Below are positions 23,637 to 32,974 of a stretch of 64,000 nt of DNA, one piece after another. Numbering within the stretch: the first letter of the stretch is position 1; every line of letters begins with the position of its first letter. Origin of the DNA: an uncultured Bacteroidia bacterium (GTDB taxonomy: Bacteria; Bacteroidota; Bacteroidia; Bacteroidales; F082); assembly GCA_902770835.1 (NCBI GenBank), contig CACXUM010000011.1, positions 1 to 64,000 on the forward strand, read 5' to 3'. Below the pieces are notes generated by a model. It had not been told where the DNA came from. It was given only the letters and a program-made list of their open reading frames with translations, and ran no database searches. Both the position numbers and the translations under genes were made by a program.

Positions 23637-26600
23637 ATGAAAATCAAGCATTTATTTCTATCAATTTTGCTGTTAGGCTCAGTCAGCCTAATCGCTCAGG
23701 AGGAAGCCAAGATGTTGCGCTTCCCGACTATCCACGGCAACGACGTGGTGTTCAGCTATGGCGGAGATTTGTACTCCGTTGACATCAAGGGCGGCCTCGC
23801 CCACAAAATCACCAACGACCCGCTGGGCTATGAAATGTTCGCACGTTTCTCCCCCGATGGCAAACATTTGGCCTTTACGGGGCAATATGACGGAAACACA
23901 GAGGTTTACGTGATGCCTTATCCCGGATGTGGTACACCTACACGCCTGACTTACACGCCTACTTTGGGCCGTGACGACATCAGCGACCGCATGGGGCCTA
24001 ACAACATCGTCATGGCGTGGAAGGACAACGAAACCATCGTTTTCCGCTCGCGCAAGGAGAGTTGGGATGACTTTGTTGGCCAGCTTTTCATCGCCAACAT
24101 CAACGGCGGCTTGGCCGAGCAACTGCCTCTGCCCGAAGGCGGATGGATTTCGTATTCGCCTGACGGTAAGCAGATTGCATACAACCGTGTGATGCGCGAG
24201 TTCCGCACATGGAAATACTATCGCGGCGGTATGGCCGATGATGTGTGGATTTATGATTTCAAGTCGAAGAAGATTGAAAACATTACCAACAATAACGCGC
24301 AGGACATTTTCCCGATGTGGGTTGGCAACAAGGTGTATTTCTGTTCCGACCGCGACCGCACGATGAATCTGTTCTGCTATGACCGAGCCACCAAGCAGAC
24401 CACAAAGGTGACAGACTACACCTATTATGATATTAAGTGGCCCTCGCTCGGCGACAAGGACATCGTTTACGAAAATGGCGGCCAACTGTTCCGCTACAAC
24501 CTTACTGACGGAAAAATCTATCCCATCCCTGTTCAGATGGCCAACGACAACAAATCTACGCGCACCAAGTATGTGGATGCGAGCAAGTTCATCAACTCGA
24601 GCACGATTTCTCCCGATGGCAAGCGAGTGGCTTTCGGTGCCCGTGGCGATGTGTGGACGGTGCCAGTCAAGTCGGGTATCACGAGAAACTTGACCCAAAG
24701 TGACAACGCCCACGATCGCAATGTGGCTTGGTCGCCCGACGGCAAATACATCGCCTATATCAGCGACCGCACAGGCGAGGATGAAATCTTTATCCAAGCC
24801 CAAGACGGCAAGGAAGAAGCCATCCAACTAACCTCGAATTCAGATACTTACAAGTACAGTCTTGCTTGGTCTCCCGACAGCAAGAAGATATTGTGGGATG
24901 ACAAGATGAACCGCATCAATATGGTTGATGTGGCCACTAAGAAAGTCACGGAGGTGGCGCATAGTTTGGCTGGCGAGTTGGACGAATTCTGTTGGTCGCC
25001 CGACAGCCGTTGGATTGCATACGCTATGCCGAGCACTTTCAGTGTCATCCAGATACATATCTATAATGTTGCTTCGGGCAAGGATGAAATCGTCACCGAT
25101 GGTTGGTATAATGCCTCTTCACCTGCCTTCGACAAGAACGGCAAGTACCTGTATTTCACCTCCGAGCGCGATTTCCGCCCGACCTACGGCTGGTTGGAAT
25201 GGAACCACGTCTATACGGATATGTCGAAGGTTTATCTGCTTACTTTACAGAAAGATACGCCATCGCCTTTCCTTACTGAAAACGATGAGGTGAAAATTGG
25301 AGAATCGAAAGATGAGCAGAAAGAAGGCCCTTCGGCTGGCTCAGGAACCTCAGCCAAAAAAGGCAAGAAAGACAGCCCGAAGCCTGAAGAAAAGAAAGAA
25401 GCCAAGGAAGTGAAAATCGATTTTGAGGGCATCAGCAATAGGGTAGTGGTGTTGCCCGTCAATGCGGGTCGCTATTGGAACCTGACGGGGGTCGAGGATG
25501 GTTTGTATTTTGTGGCTGGTGGTCGCAACGGTGGAGGTCTCAATTTCTTTGATGCCAAGTCCAAGAAAGTCACGAACATAGGTGGCGGTATGGGCTACGA
25601 ACTCTCTGCTGATGGGTCGAAAATGCTGATGCGCGAAGGCCGTGGTTATAAGGTGGTTAATGCTCCGAAAGCCCCGATGCCTGGTGGAGGAAAATCTGGC
25701 GAAGGCGATGAGACGATTGACCTCTCGAATATGAAGAAATGGGTGGAGTTGCGCACCGAATGGACGCAAATCTACAACGAAGCTTGGCGCCAGATGCGTG
25801 ACTTCTTTTATGCGCCCAACATGCACGGCGTGGATTGGCCCGCAATGAAGGAAAAATACGGAAAACTATTGCCTTATTGCGCTGACCGCAACGATGTGAA
25901 CTACCTCATCGGCGAACTGATTGGCGAAATCAATATTGGTCACGCCTACGTTGGCGATGGCGACCGCGTGAAGCCTGAACGTATTCCAATGGGTATGTTA
26001 GGCTGCCGTATCCACCGCGACAAGTCGGGTTACTATCAGATTGACAAGATTTTGAAGGGCGAGAACTGGAACGAAAAGACCCGCTCACCGCTTACCGAAG
26101 TTGGGGTGAACGCCAAGGAAGGCGACTACATCATCGCCATTGATGGGCAAAGCACTAAGGATATGAAAGATATGTATGCCGCTCTAATAGGCAAGGCTGA
26201 CAAGGCGGTGCTGCTCACCTTAAATAATAAGGCCTCCGAAAGTGGCTCCCGCGATGTGGTGGTGAAGCCTATCGCCGACGAAACGGGCTTGTACTATTAC
26301 AATTGGGTGCAAGGCAACGTGGAGAAAGTGAGCAAGGCCACCAACGGACAGGTGGGCTACATCCACATTCCTGATATGGGCGTGGATGGCCTGAACGAGT
26401 TCGCCAAGTATTTCTATCCCCAACTCGACAAGAAAGCCCTCATCATCGATGACCGTGGCAACGGTGGTGGTAATGTCAGTCCGATGATTGTGGAGCGTTT
26501 GCGTCGCGAATTGTCGATGTACGACGTGATGCGCAACGGCGAGCCTGAAACCAAGCCTACGAAGATGATGCTCGGCCCCAAAGTGCTGCTGTTCAACAAG

Positions 26601-26948
26601 TATTCCGCTTCCGACGGCGACCTGTTCCCCTACCAATTCAAGAAGCACAAGATTGGCACGACCATTGGTATGCGCTCGTGGGGCGGTGTGGTCGGCATCC
26701 GTGGCAGCCTGCCTTTCATCGACGGCGGCTCTTTGACTCGTCCCGAGTTTGCGCCATTTGATGAGAAAGGCAATTGGGTCATTGAAGGCTATGGCGTGGA
26801 TCCTGACATCGTCATCGACAACGACCCCGCCCGCGAGTTTGAGGGCATAGACGACCAACTCAACAAGGCTATCGAAGTCATTCTCAAGCAGATGAAGGAT
26901 TATCCCGAAATTCCTGAGATTCCCGCTTGGCCGGACAAGACGAAGTAA
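23637..26948 (+). CDS. Tricorn-like S41 family protease
   Basis: A large exported serine protease, probably degrading peptides in the periplasm. The 1103 residues start with a signal peptide (LFLSILLLGSVSLIAQ). Beta-propeller repeats of the TolB/WD40-like type (FSPDGKHLAFTG, WSPDGKYIAYISDR, WSPDSRWIAYA) fill about 30-550. A tricorn core domain follows with WRQMRDFFYAPNMHGVDWPA (His near 729 of the catalytic set), then a PDZ domain with LTEVGVNAKEGDYIIAIDG, then the S41 catalytic domain with YSASDGDLFPYQFK (nucleophile near 990). A lysine-rich linker near 560-595 includes a Gly/Ser-rich peptide from a repeat-derived insert at 25326. A strong terminator follows. Confidence 0.92.
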   Translation: MKIKHLFLSILLLGSVSLIAQEEAKMLRFPTIHGNDVVFSYGGDLYSVDIKGGLAHKITNDPLGYEMFARFSPDGKHLAFTGQYDGNTEVYVMPYPGCGTPTRLTYTPTLGRDDISDRMGPNNIVMAWKDNETIVFRSRKESWDDFVGQLFIANINGGLAEQLPLPEGGWISYSPDGKQIAYNRVMREFRTWKYYRGGMADDVWIYDFKSKKIENITNNNAQDIFPMWVGNKVYFCSDRDRTMNLFCYDRATKQTTKVTDYTYYDIKWPSLGDKDIVYENGGQLFRYNLTDGKIYPIPVQMANDNKSTRTKYVDASKFINSSTISPDGKRVAFGARGDVWTVPVKSGITRNLTQSDNAHDRNVAWSPDGKYIAYISDRTGEDEIFIQAQDGKEEAIQLTSNSDTYKYSLAWSPDSKKILWDDKMNRINMVDVATKKVTEVAHSLAGELDEFCWSPDSRWIAYAMPSTFSVIQIHIYNVASGKDEIVTDGWYNASSPAFDKNGKYLYFTSERDFRPTYGWLEWNHVYTDMSKVYLLTLQKDTPSPFLTENDEVKIGESKDEQKEGPSAGSGTSAKKGKKDSPKPEEKKEAKEVKIDFEGISNRVVVLPVNAGRYWNLTGVEDGLYFVAGGRNGGGLNFFDAKSKKVTNIGGGMGYELSADGSKMLMREGRGYKVVNAPKAPMPGGGKSGEGDETIDLSNMKKWVELRTEWTQIYNEAWRQMRDFFYAPNMHGVDWPAMKEKYGKLLPYCADRNDVNYLIGELIGEINIGHAYVGDGDRVKPERIPMGMLGCRIHRDKSGYYQIDKILKGENWNEKTRSPLTEVGVNAKEGDYIIAIDGQSTKDMKDMYAALIGKADKAVLLTLNNKASESGSRDVVVKPIADETGLYYYNWVQGNVEKVSKATNGQVGYIHIPDMGVDGLNEFAKYFYPQLDKKALIIDDRGNGGGNVSPMIVERLRRELSMYDVMRNGEPETKPTKMMLGPKVLLFNKYSASDGDLFPYQFKKHKIGTTIGMRSWGGVVGIRGSLPFIDGGSLTRPEFAPFDEKGNWVIEGYGVDPDIVIDNDPAREFEGIDDQLNKAIEVILKQMKDYPEIPEIPAWPDKTK
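25326..25355 (+). repeat. In-frame copy of the palindromic repeat in the tricorn-like gene
   Basis: The reverse complement of this segment matches the parE repeat core closely: TGAGGTTCCTGAGCC here against TGAGGTCCCTGAGCC in parE, each followed by a CGAAGGGCC end. Here it is read in a different frame and encodes GPSAGSGTSA in the linker. Confidence 0.65.
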
Positions 26949-26971
26949 AAGGGACGATAAGAATTAAAAGA

Positions 26972-27007
26972 AGAGGATGTGTCTTGTTATTTTGACACAT
27001 CCTCTTT
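26972..27007. terminator. Bidirectional terminator between the tricorn-like gene and pepD
   Basis: Perfect 13-bp arms AAGAGGATGTGTC (26972-26984) and GACACATCCTCTT (26995-27007) separate convergent genes. A T-run follows on the plus strand. Confidence 0.85.
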
Positions 27008-27037
27008 TCAAATTCGCTAAATCCGTCTAATTCGCCG

Positions 27038-28507
27038 TTACTTCTCAATCGTCGGCACATTCTTCAGAATGTCACACATAAAGTCCCAGAACATTTGGAC
27101 GGTCGCGATTTCGCAACGCTCGTCGGGTGAGTGAACGCCGCGCAGGGTGGGACCGAAGCTGATCATATCCATGCCCGGAATCTTGTCGCCGATGAGGCCA
27201 CATTCCAAACCAGCGTGGATGGCTCTGACTTTCGGGTCTTTATTGAAGCGTTCCTTGTAGCACTTCACGGCAACGTCCAAGATGGCACTGTTGGGGTTGG
27301 GTGCCCAGCCTGGATAGCCGTCGGTGTGCTCCACGTCGGCGTCGGCGAGGCTCCACACGGCTTCCACCATATTGGCGATGTCCTGTTTCGACGACTCGAT
27401 GCTGCTGCGCTGCGAGGTTTGGATGAAGAAATAGCCTTCCTTCTTCTTGCAGGAGGCGAGGTTGGTTGAGGTCTCCACGAAGTTCGGGATGGTTTGCGAC
27501 ATGGCAATAACACCGTGCGGGCAGGCATAGAGGCCGTTCAGCAGGTTGAATTGCGACATCTCGTCAATGACCACATCAGGCTGCACTTCAGCCACTTCCA
27601 TCGTGACTTTCAGCGAAGGCTCGGTCACTTGGTATTCTTGCTTGAAGTGCTTCTCCATGTCCTTCACATAATGCTCGAAATCTTTCACGCAGTCGTTCGG
27701 GATGAAGGCCACAGCCGTGGCTTCGCGGGCGATGGCGTTGCGGAGGTTGCCGCCTTGGAAATCATAGAGTTGCAGGTCGAACCAAGTGGTGGCCTGCCAA
27801 AGGATGCGGGTCAGCAGTTTGTTGGCGTTGGCGAGGTTCTTGTTGATGTCGTCGCCGCTGTGGCCGCCTTTCAGGCCGCTCACGGTGATGCGGTAAGCCG
27901 TGGCCTCTTCTGGAGCAGGCTCCAGATCGTACCACACCTTAACAATGGTGTCCATGCCACCGGCACAGCCGATGAAGATTTCGCCTTCGTCCTCGCTGTC
28001 TAAATTGAGGAGGATGCGGCCGCTGAAGTCCTTCGGGTCGAGCTTCATGGCACCGGTGAGGCCGGTTTCTTCGTCAACGGTGAAGATGCACTCAAGCGGA
28101 CCATGTTCCACTTTCGGGTCGGCGATGATGGCCAAGGCAGCAGCCACGCCGATGCCGTCGTCAGCACCGAGAGTCGTGCCGTTGGCATGGAGCCACTCGC
28201 CTTTGATGACAGGCTCGATGGGGTCTTTCTCAAAGTCGTGCTTCTTGTCGTTGTTTTTCTCGCACACCATGTCCATGTGGGCTTGCAGGATGACGGTCTG
28301 GCGGTCTTCCATGCCTTTGGTGGCCGGCACAGTCATGATGATGTTGCCGCATTCTTCCTTGACGTACTTCACTTTATGGTCTTTCGCCCATTTTTCGAGG
28401 TAAGCCACCATTTGGGCTTCCTTCTTCGACGGACGCGGCACGCCAAGGATGCCGTTGAACTCATTCCAAATGCCTTCCGGCTTTAATTTCAGGATTTCGT
28501 TGCTCAT
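27038..28507 (-). CDS. pepD: Aminoacyl-histidine dipeptidase (PepD, M20 family)
   Basis: A zinc dipeptidase that cleaves Xaa-His and other unblocked dipeptides in the cytoplasm. The 489 residues match the PepD length. Metal-site motifs are visible: LQAHMDMVCEKNNDK with His near 77, TLGADDGIGVAAALA with Asp near 116, FTVDEETGLTGA with the catalytic Glu pair, NLDSEDEGEIFIGCAGG, and the C-terminal RAIHAGLECGLIGDKIPG and FGPTLRGVHSPDER. The start at 28507 (MSNEILKLKPEGIW) is chosen because upstream in-frame codons lie in repetitive AT-rich spacer. It follows rpe by 77 bases and is probably co-transcribed. Confidence 0.95.
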   Translation of the reverse strand: MSNEILKLKPEGIWNEFNGILGVPRPSKKEAQMVAYLEKWAKDHKVKYVKEECGNIIMTVPATKGMEDRQTVILQAHMDMVCEKNNDKKHDFEKDPIEPVIKGEWLHANGTTLGADDGIGVAAALAIIADPKVEHGPLECIFTVDEETGLTGAMKLDPKDFSGRILLNLDSEDEGEIFIGCAGGMDTIVKVWYDLEPAPEEATAYRITVSGLKGGHSGDDINKNLANANKLLTRILWQATTWFDLQLYDFQGGNLRNAIAREATAVAFIPNDCVKDFEHYVKDMEKHFKQEYQVTEPSLKVTMEVAEVQPDVVIDEMSQFNLLNGLYACPHGVIAMSQTIPNFVETSTNLASCKKKEGYFFIQTSQRSSIESSKQDIANMVEAVWSLADADVEHTDGYPGWAPNPNSAILDVAVKCYKERFNKDPKVRAIHAGLECGLIGDKIPGMDMISFGPTLRGVHSPDERCEIATVQMFWDFMCDILKNVPTIEK

Positions 28508-28560
28508 AATTTGTTGATTTAAAGATTTGATATTTAAAGATTTAAGATTCAAATTTTGTA
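28508..28560. repeat. AT-rich short repeats between rpe and pepD
   Basis: The spacer contains repeated units such as ATTTAAAGATTT, seen around 28517-28545. Similar low-complexity spacers separate operon genes at 43603 and 45931. No other feature was seen in it. Confidence 0.5.
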
Positions 28561-28584
28561 ATAGTATTCTAAAATACCGTATTT

Positions 28585-29235
28585 TCAAATACCATTTTTC
28601 AGTTCCCTAATCGTCTCCATCGGATTCTCCGACTTGAACACCGCATTGCCCGCCACCAACACATCCGCCCCAGCCTCAAACAAAGCCTTGGCGTTCTGTG
28701 TGTTCACGCCGCCATCCACTTCGATGAGCGCGGTGGCGTGTTGTTCAGTAATCATCAAACGTAACTTGCGGATTTTTTCGTATGTGCGCTCGATGAATTG
28801 TTGTCCTCCGAAGCCCGGATTGACTGACATCAGCAGCACCAAGTCCAAGTCGCCGATGATGTCTTCCAAAACCGAAACAAGTGTATGCGGGTTGAGCACC
28901 ACTCCTGCTTTCACACCCAATGCCCTGATTTGCTGCACGGCGCGGTGAATGTGGTTGCAGGCCTCGTAATGGAAGGTGATAATGTCGGCACCCGCCTTGG
29001 CGAAGGCTTCGAAATACTTTTCAGGCTCCACAATCATCAGGTGGACATCCAAAGGCTTCTGGGCTTTCTTCTTAATCGCTTGAACGACAGGGATTCCGAA
29101 GGAGATATTAGGCACGAAGCGGCCATCCATCACGTCACAGTGGAACCAGTCGGCCTCGCTGCGGTTGATCATTTCGATGTCGTGTTCCAGATTAAGGAAG
29201 TCGGCTGACAATAGGGAAGGGGCTATCAAATTCAT
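28585..29235 (-). CDS. rpe: Ribulose-phosphate 3-epimerase
   Basis: Interconverts ribulose 5-phosphate and xylulose 5-phosphate in the pentose phosphate pathway; cytoplasmic TIM-barrel enzyme. The 216-residue length is normal. Motifs include IAPSLLSADFLNLEHDI at the N-terminus, WFHCDVMDGRFVPNISFG with metal-binding His and Asp, LDVHLMIVEPEKY, the catalytic loop LLMSVNPGFGGQQFIE, and IEVDGGVNTQNAKALFEAGA with the second catalytic Asp. It is first in a likely transcript with pepD and follows a promoter box at 29268. Confidence 0.95.
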   Translation of the reverse strand: MNLIAPSLLSADFLNLEHDIEMINRSEADWFHCDVMDGRFVPNISFGIPVVQAIKKKAQKPLDVHLMIVEPEKYFEAFAKAGADIITFHYEACNHIHRAVQQIRALGVKAGVVLNPHTLVSVLEDIIGDLDLVLLMSVNPGFGGQQFIERTYEKIRKLRLMITEQHATALIEVDGGVNTQNAKALFEAGADVLVAGNAVFKSENPMETIRELKNGI

Positions 29236-29267
29236 AGTTGTTCAGTTGATAGTTGTTTGTTGTTCGG

Positions 29268-29275
29268 CAAAGGTA
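29268..29275 (-). promoter_or_regulatory. -7 promoter box (TACCTTTG) for rpe
   Basis: Minus-strand TACCTTTG lies 32 bases before the rpe start. Confidence 0.6.
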
Positions 29276-29300
29276 GAGAATATTTTTGAATGGCATCAAA

Positions 29301-29330
29301 AAAGCCTCCCAAATTTTTGAGAGGCTTTTT
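29301..29330 (-). terminator. Terminator after the sigma factor gene
   Basis: Arms AAAGCCTC (29301-29308) and GAGGCTTT (29321-29328). On the minus strand it follows the sigma gene stop and runs into a T-run. Confidence 0.8.
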
Positions 29331-29338
29331 CCAATTCC

Positions 29339-30202
29339 TTAACCGAGATAACTCTTCAGGATCTTGCTGCGGCTGGTGTGTTTCAACCGGCGTATGGCCT
29401 TTTCCTTGATCTGGCGCACGCGCTCGCGCGTCAGGTCGAATTTCTCTCCAATTTCTTCCAATGTCATCGGGTGGCTGCCACTCAGTCCGAAATACATGCG
29501 GACGACATCCTGCTCCCGTTGCGTCAGGGTGGAGATGGCTCGGTCGATTTCTTTGCGCAACGACTCATACAGAAGTTCGGTCTCGGGCGTCGGGGCTTCC
29601 TCGCTTTTCAGCACGTCGTACATGGTGTTGTCTTCATCCTGCACGAGCGGTGCGTCCATTGAGATGTGGCGTCCGGCGTTCTTCATCGACTCCTTCACCT
29701 CTTGCTCCGTGATTTCTAAAACTTCGGCAATCTCCTCTGCATTGGGTTCGCGCTCAAATTCTTGCTCTAACTTGGCGTAAGTCTTGTTGATTTTGTTGAT
29801 GGAACCGATTTTGTTGAGAGGGAGACGGACAATGCGCGATTGTTCGGCCAAAGCCTGAAGGATGGATTGGCGAATCCACCACACGGCGTATGAAATGAAC
29901 TTGAAACCTCTGGTTTCGTCGAAACGTTGTGCGGCTTTTATCAGTCCCAAGTTGCCTTCGTTGATTAAGTCGGGAAGACTAAGGCCTTGATTCTGATACT
30001 GTTTTGCTACGGAGACTACAAAGCGCAAGTTGGCCTTAGTGAGTTTTTCCAACGCGATCTTGTCGCCTTGTTTGATACGTTGCGCCAATTCAACCTCTTC
30101 TTCAGCCGAAATCAGCTCAACCTTACCAATCTCTTGCAGGTACTTGTCGAGAGACGCGGTCTCGCGGTTCGTCACCTGCTTCGTAATCTTTAACTGCCTC
30201 AT
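29339..30202 (-). CDS. rpoD: Primary RNA polymerase sigma factor (RpoD/SigA, Bacteroidetes type)
   Basis: Directs RNA polymerase to housekeeping promoters. The 287 residues are short because, as in other Bacteroidetes, the long region 1.1 is absent. Region 1.2 begins [22 protein letters not shown], region 2 contains [18 protein letters not shown] and [21 protein letters not shown], region 3 follows, and region 4 has [24 protein letters not shown], the -35/-33 recognition helix. This factor is expected to recognise the TAnnTTTG boxes seen across the window. It sits downstream of pnp, beyond a run of hairpins. Confidence 0.95.
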   Translation of the reverse strand: MRQLKITKQVTNRETASLDKYLQEIGKVELISAEEEVELAQRIKQGDKIALEKLTKANLRFVVSVAKQYQNQGLSLPDLINEGNLGLIKAAQRFDETRGFKFISYAVWWIRQSILQALAEQSRIVRLPLNKIGSINKINKTYAKLEQEFEREPNAEEIAEVLEITEQEVKESMKNAGRHISMDAPLVQDEDNTMYDVLKSEEAPTPETELLYESLRKEIDRAISTLTQREQDVVRMYFGLSGSHPMTLEEIGEKFDLTRERVRQIKEKAIRRLKHTSRSKILKSYLG

Positions 30203-30247
30203 TTATGTTTGTTTAGTTCTTTGAATATGTTCTTTCTTGTTCGGGTT

Positions 30248-30328
30248 CGAGCGGATTTGCAATCCGCTCGCGTTGAGATGGGGATTTCAAATCCCCTTTT
30301 CGAGGCTGGCGGATTCCAAATCCGCCAG
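30248..30328. repeat. Three adjacent palindromes with a shared GGATTT/AAATCC core
   Basis: Hairpins lie at 30249-30269 (arms GAGCGGATT and AATCCGCTC), 30280-30296 (GGGGATTT and AAATCCCC) and 30306-30328 (CTGGCGGA and TCCGCCAG). All share a GGATT/AATCC core. They lie between pnp and the sigma factor gene and look like tandem copies of one small palindromic element with diverged arms. A role in mRNA processing is possible. Confidence 0.7.
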
Positions 30329-30344
30329 CACCTCAAAGTGGGTT

Positions 30345-32594
30345 TTATCTTTTGCGACCGCCGCCATTGCCGTGGCCACCACCATTGCGGTTGCCTCCGC
30401 CATGACCGCCACGGTTTCCACCGTTGCCACGACCGCCACCACCATTGCCGCCCTTCTTCTCTTCAAAGCCTTCCGGCTTGGGCAGCAGGGCGCGGTGCGA
30501 CAGGCGCAACTTGCCGGTCTTTTGGTCAATCTCAACGAGTTTCACATCGATTTCGTCGCCTTCCTTCAGGCCGGTCTCTTCCATCGTCTCGTAACGCTTC
30601 CAGTCGATTTCGGATATGTGGAGCAGGCCGTCCTTGTTGGGGATGATTTCCACGAAAGCGCCAAATGCCATGATGGAAACGATCTTGCCATGGTAGACCT
30701 CGCCAACTTCGGGCACTTGTACGATGGCGCGGATCTTGGCCTTGCAGGCCTCGATGTCTTCCTTGTTTTGCGAAGCGATTTCCACGATGCCCTTCTGGTC
30801 GTCCTCGGTGATGACGATGACGGTATTGGTCTCTTTCTGCATCTCTTGGATGATTTTTCCGCCAGGTCCGATGACGGCACCAATCATATCCTTCGGGATA
30901 TACATGGTCTCGATGCGTGGCACAAACTCCTTATAATCAGCGCGAGGCTCGGTAATGGTCTTGGCCATCTCGTCCAAGATGTGCAAACGGCCTTGGCGGG
31001 CTTGTTCGAGGGCTTCGGTCAGCACTTCGTAGGACAGGCCGTCGACCTTAATATCCATTTGGCAGGCGGTGATACCATCGCGGGTGCCAGTGACCTTAAA
31101 GTCCATGTCGCCAAGGTGGTCTTCATCGCCGAGGATGTCGGTGAGGATGGCGTATTTGCCAGTCTCGCTGTCAGAAATCATACCCATAGCCACGCCAGCG
31201 ACGGGTTTGCGCATTGGCACGCCAGCATCCATCAATGCGAGGCAACCGCCACACACTGAGGCCATTGACGACGAACCGTTGGATTCAAGGATGTCGCTCA
31301 CAATGCGGATGGTGTAAGGCATGCTTTCGTCGTGCGGCACCATCGTCTTGAGGGCGCGCTCGGCCAAGTTGCCGTGACCGATTTCGCGGCGGCTGGTGCT
31401 GCGTTGGGCCTTGGCCTCGCCAGTGGCAAAACCGGGGAAGTTGTAGTGCAGCGTGAAGTTCTTTGTTCCTTCCACCACGGCGCCGTCCAATGTCTGCTCG
31501 TCTAACTTGGTGCCGAGGGTGACGGTCACCAAAGCCTGCGTTTCACCACGGGTGAACACAGCCGAACCGTGGGCTTTGGGCAGCACGTCGACTTCTGTCC
31601 AGATGGGGCGAACCTCGTTGGTCTTGCGGCCATCGAGGCGGATGCGCTCGTTGAGGACGGCGTTGCGCACAGCCGAGCGTTCCACGTCGTGGAAGTAACG
31701 TTTGGCAAGCGGTGTAACGGTTTCGAGTTCCTCTTCGGTATATTTTTCAAGGTATTTGTCTAAGATTCCGCTGAAGGTCTCTTCGCGGAGGTGCTTGTCG
31801 GCGCAACCCGTGAGGGCGAAGTCGTAGCAAGGTTGGTAGCAGTTGGCTTCGATTTCGGCGCGGAGGTTTTCGTCGTTCACCTCGTGGCAATATTCGCGCT
31901 TTGCCTTGTTGACCTGTTCCATCAGTTCAATCTGGGCTTGGCATTGAATCTTGATGGCTTCGTGGGCGGCTTTCAGTGCGCCGAGCATCTCTTGCTCGCT
32001 CACTTCCTTACATTCGCCTTCCACCATGCAGATGTCCTTCATCGAGGCGGCCACCATCAGTTCGAGGCGGGCTTCCTCCATTTGGGCGAAGGTCGGGTTG
32101 ATGACGTATTCGTCGCCGATGAGGGCCACGCGCACTTCCGAAATCGGGCCGTGGAAGGGGATGTCGGACACGCAGATGGCGGCAGAGGCGGCCAAGGCTG
32201 CAAGAGCATCTGGAGTTTGTTCCTTGTCATTCGACAAAAGGTTGACTTGCACGATGGTCTCGGCGTGGTAGTCGTCGGGGAACAGCGGGCGCAAGGCGCG
32301 GTCGATGAGGCGCGAAATCAGCACTTCGTAATCGGAGGGCTTGGCCTCGCGCTTGAAGAAACCGCCCGGGAACTTGCCCGTGGAGTAGTATTTTTCCCTA
32401 TAGTCGACAGACAGGGGGAAGAAATCGGTTTCGGGAGCCACTTCCGTTGCTGAGCAAACGGTGGCCAAAAGTACGGTGTCGCCGCAGCGGAGCATGACTG
32501 ATCCGTCGGCTTGCTTGGCGTAACGGCCGGTATTCAACGTAATTTCCTGACCGTTAGGCATTTTGATGGTTTGTGTAAATCCTTGTGGACCCAT
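30345..32594 (-). CDS. pnp: Polyribonucleotide nucleotidyltransferase (PNPase)
   Basis: A phosphate-dependent 3'-5' exoribonuclease that degrades mRNA. The 749 residues contain two RNase PH domains (the first with [20 protein letters not shown], the second with [20 protein letters not shown] and [21 protein letters not shown] (split: [21 protein letters not shown])), a KH domain with [18 protein letters not shown] near 560, and an S1 domain with [17 protein letters not shown]. The last 35 residues are a Gly-, Asn- and Arg-rich tail ([18 protein letters not shown]), probably RNA-binding and disordered. rpsO lies just upstream, the usual rpsO-pnp order, with a terminator between. Confidence 0.97.
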   Translation of the reverse strand: MGPQGFTQTIKMPNGQEITLNTGRYAKQADGSVMLRCGDTVLLATVCSATEVAPETDFFPLSVDYREKYYSTGKFPGGFFKREAKPSDYEVLISRLIDRALRPLFPDDYHAETIVQVNLLSNDKEQTPDALAALAASAAICVSDIPFHGPISEVRVALIGDEYVINPTFAQMEEARLELMVAASMKDICMVEGECKEVSEQEMLGALKAAHEAIKIQCQAQIELMEQVNKAKREYCHEVNDENLRAEIEANCYQPCYDFALTGCADKHLREETFSGILDKYLEKYTEEELETVTPLAKRYFHDVERSAVRNAVLNERIRLDGRKTNEVRPIWTEVDVLPKAHGSAVFTRGETQALVTVTLGTKLDEQTLDGAVVEGTKNFTLHYNFPGFATGEAKAQRSTSRREIGHGNLAERALKTMVPHDESMPYTIRIVSDILESNGSSSMASVCGGCLALMDAGVPMRKPVAGVAMGMISDSETGKYAILTDILGDEDHLGDMDFKVTGTRDGITACQMDIKVDGLSYEVLTEALEQARQGRLHILDEMAKTITEPRADYKEFVPRIETMYIPKDMIGAVIGPGGKIIQEMQKETNTVIVITEDDQKGIVEIASQNKEDIEACKAKIRAIVQVPEVGEVYHGKIVSIMAFGAFVEIIPNKDGLLHISEIDWKRYETMEETGLKEGDEIDVKLVEIDQKTGKLRLSHRALLPKPEGFEEKKGGNGGGGRGNGGNRGGHGGGNRNGGGHGNGGGRKR

Positions 32595-32653
32595 GATTTT
32601 AATGTTTTTTTACTGTTTTCTCTACTTCCTAACTTGTGGGTTCGTAAAATAGC

Positions 32654-32684
32654 AAAAAAAGGCAATGCTCGATTGCCTTTTTTT
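32654..32684 (-). terminator. Terminator between rpsO and pnp
   Basis: Stem GGCAAT (32661-32666) and ATTGCC (32672-32677), flanked by A7 and T7 runs, so it can work on either strand. It follows the rpsO stop. Confidence 0.85.
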
Positions 32685-32710
32685 GCGTTTGGCTTGGGTA
32701 GCCGAAAGTC

Positions 32711-32974
32711 TTACTTTCTGATGCCCAATTCCTTAATGATGTTACGGTATCTTTCGATGTCGGTTCTCTTCAAATAATCGAGAAGTCTTCTTCTCTTACC
32801 TACCAAGCCAACCAACGCACGTTTGGCCGCCACATCCTTGTGATGGACTTTCGTTTGCTCTGTCAAATGCTTAATTCTGTAGGTGACGATTTGGCCTTCT
32901 GCTGAACCAGTATCGGCAGCGTTCTTGCCGTATTGGCTGAAAATCTCTGATTTCTTTTCTGCAGTTAAGTACAT
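32711..32974 (-). CDS. rpsO: 30S ribosomal protein S15
   Basis: Binds 16S rRNA in the small-subunit platform. The 87-residue protein reads MYLTAEKKSEIFSQYG, then DTGSAEGQIVTYRIKHLTEQ and the helix GKRRRLLDYLKRTDIERYRN, all typical of S15. It has its own promoter box at 33018. Unusually, its frame is open upstream: the codons before its ATG continue without a stop into the preceding membrane-protein gene, so a fused product would be possible. S15 often represses its own translation through the leader, but no clear structure was identified here. Confidence 0.96.
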   Translation of the reverse strand: MYLTAEKKSEIFSQYGKNAADTGSAEGQIVTYRIKHLTEQTKVHHKDVAAKRALVGLVGKRRRLLDYLKRTDIERYRNIIKELGIRK

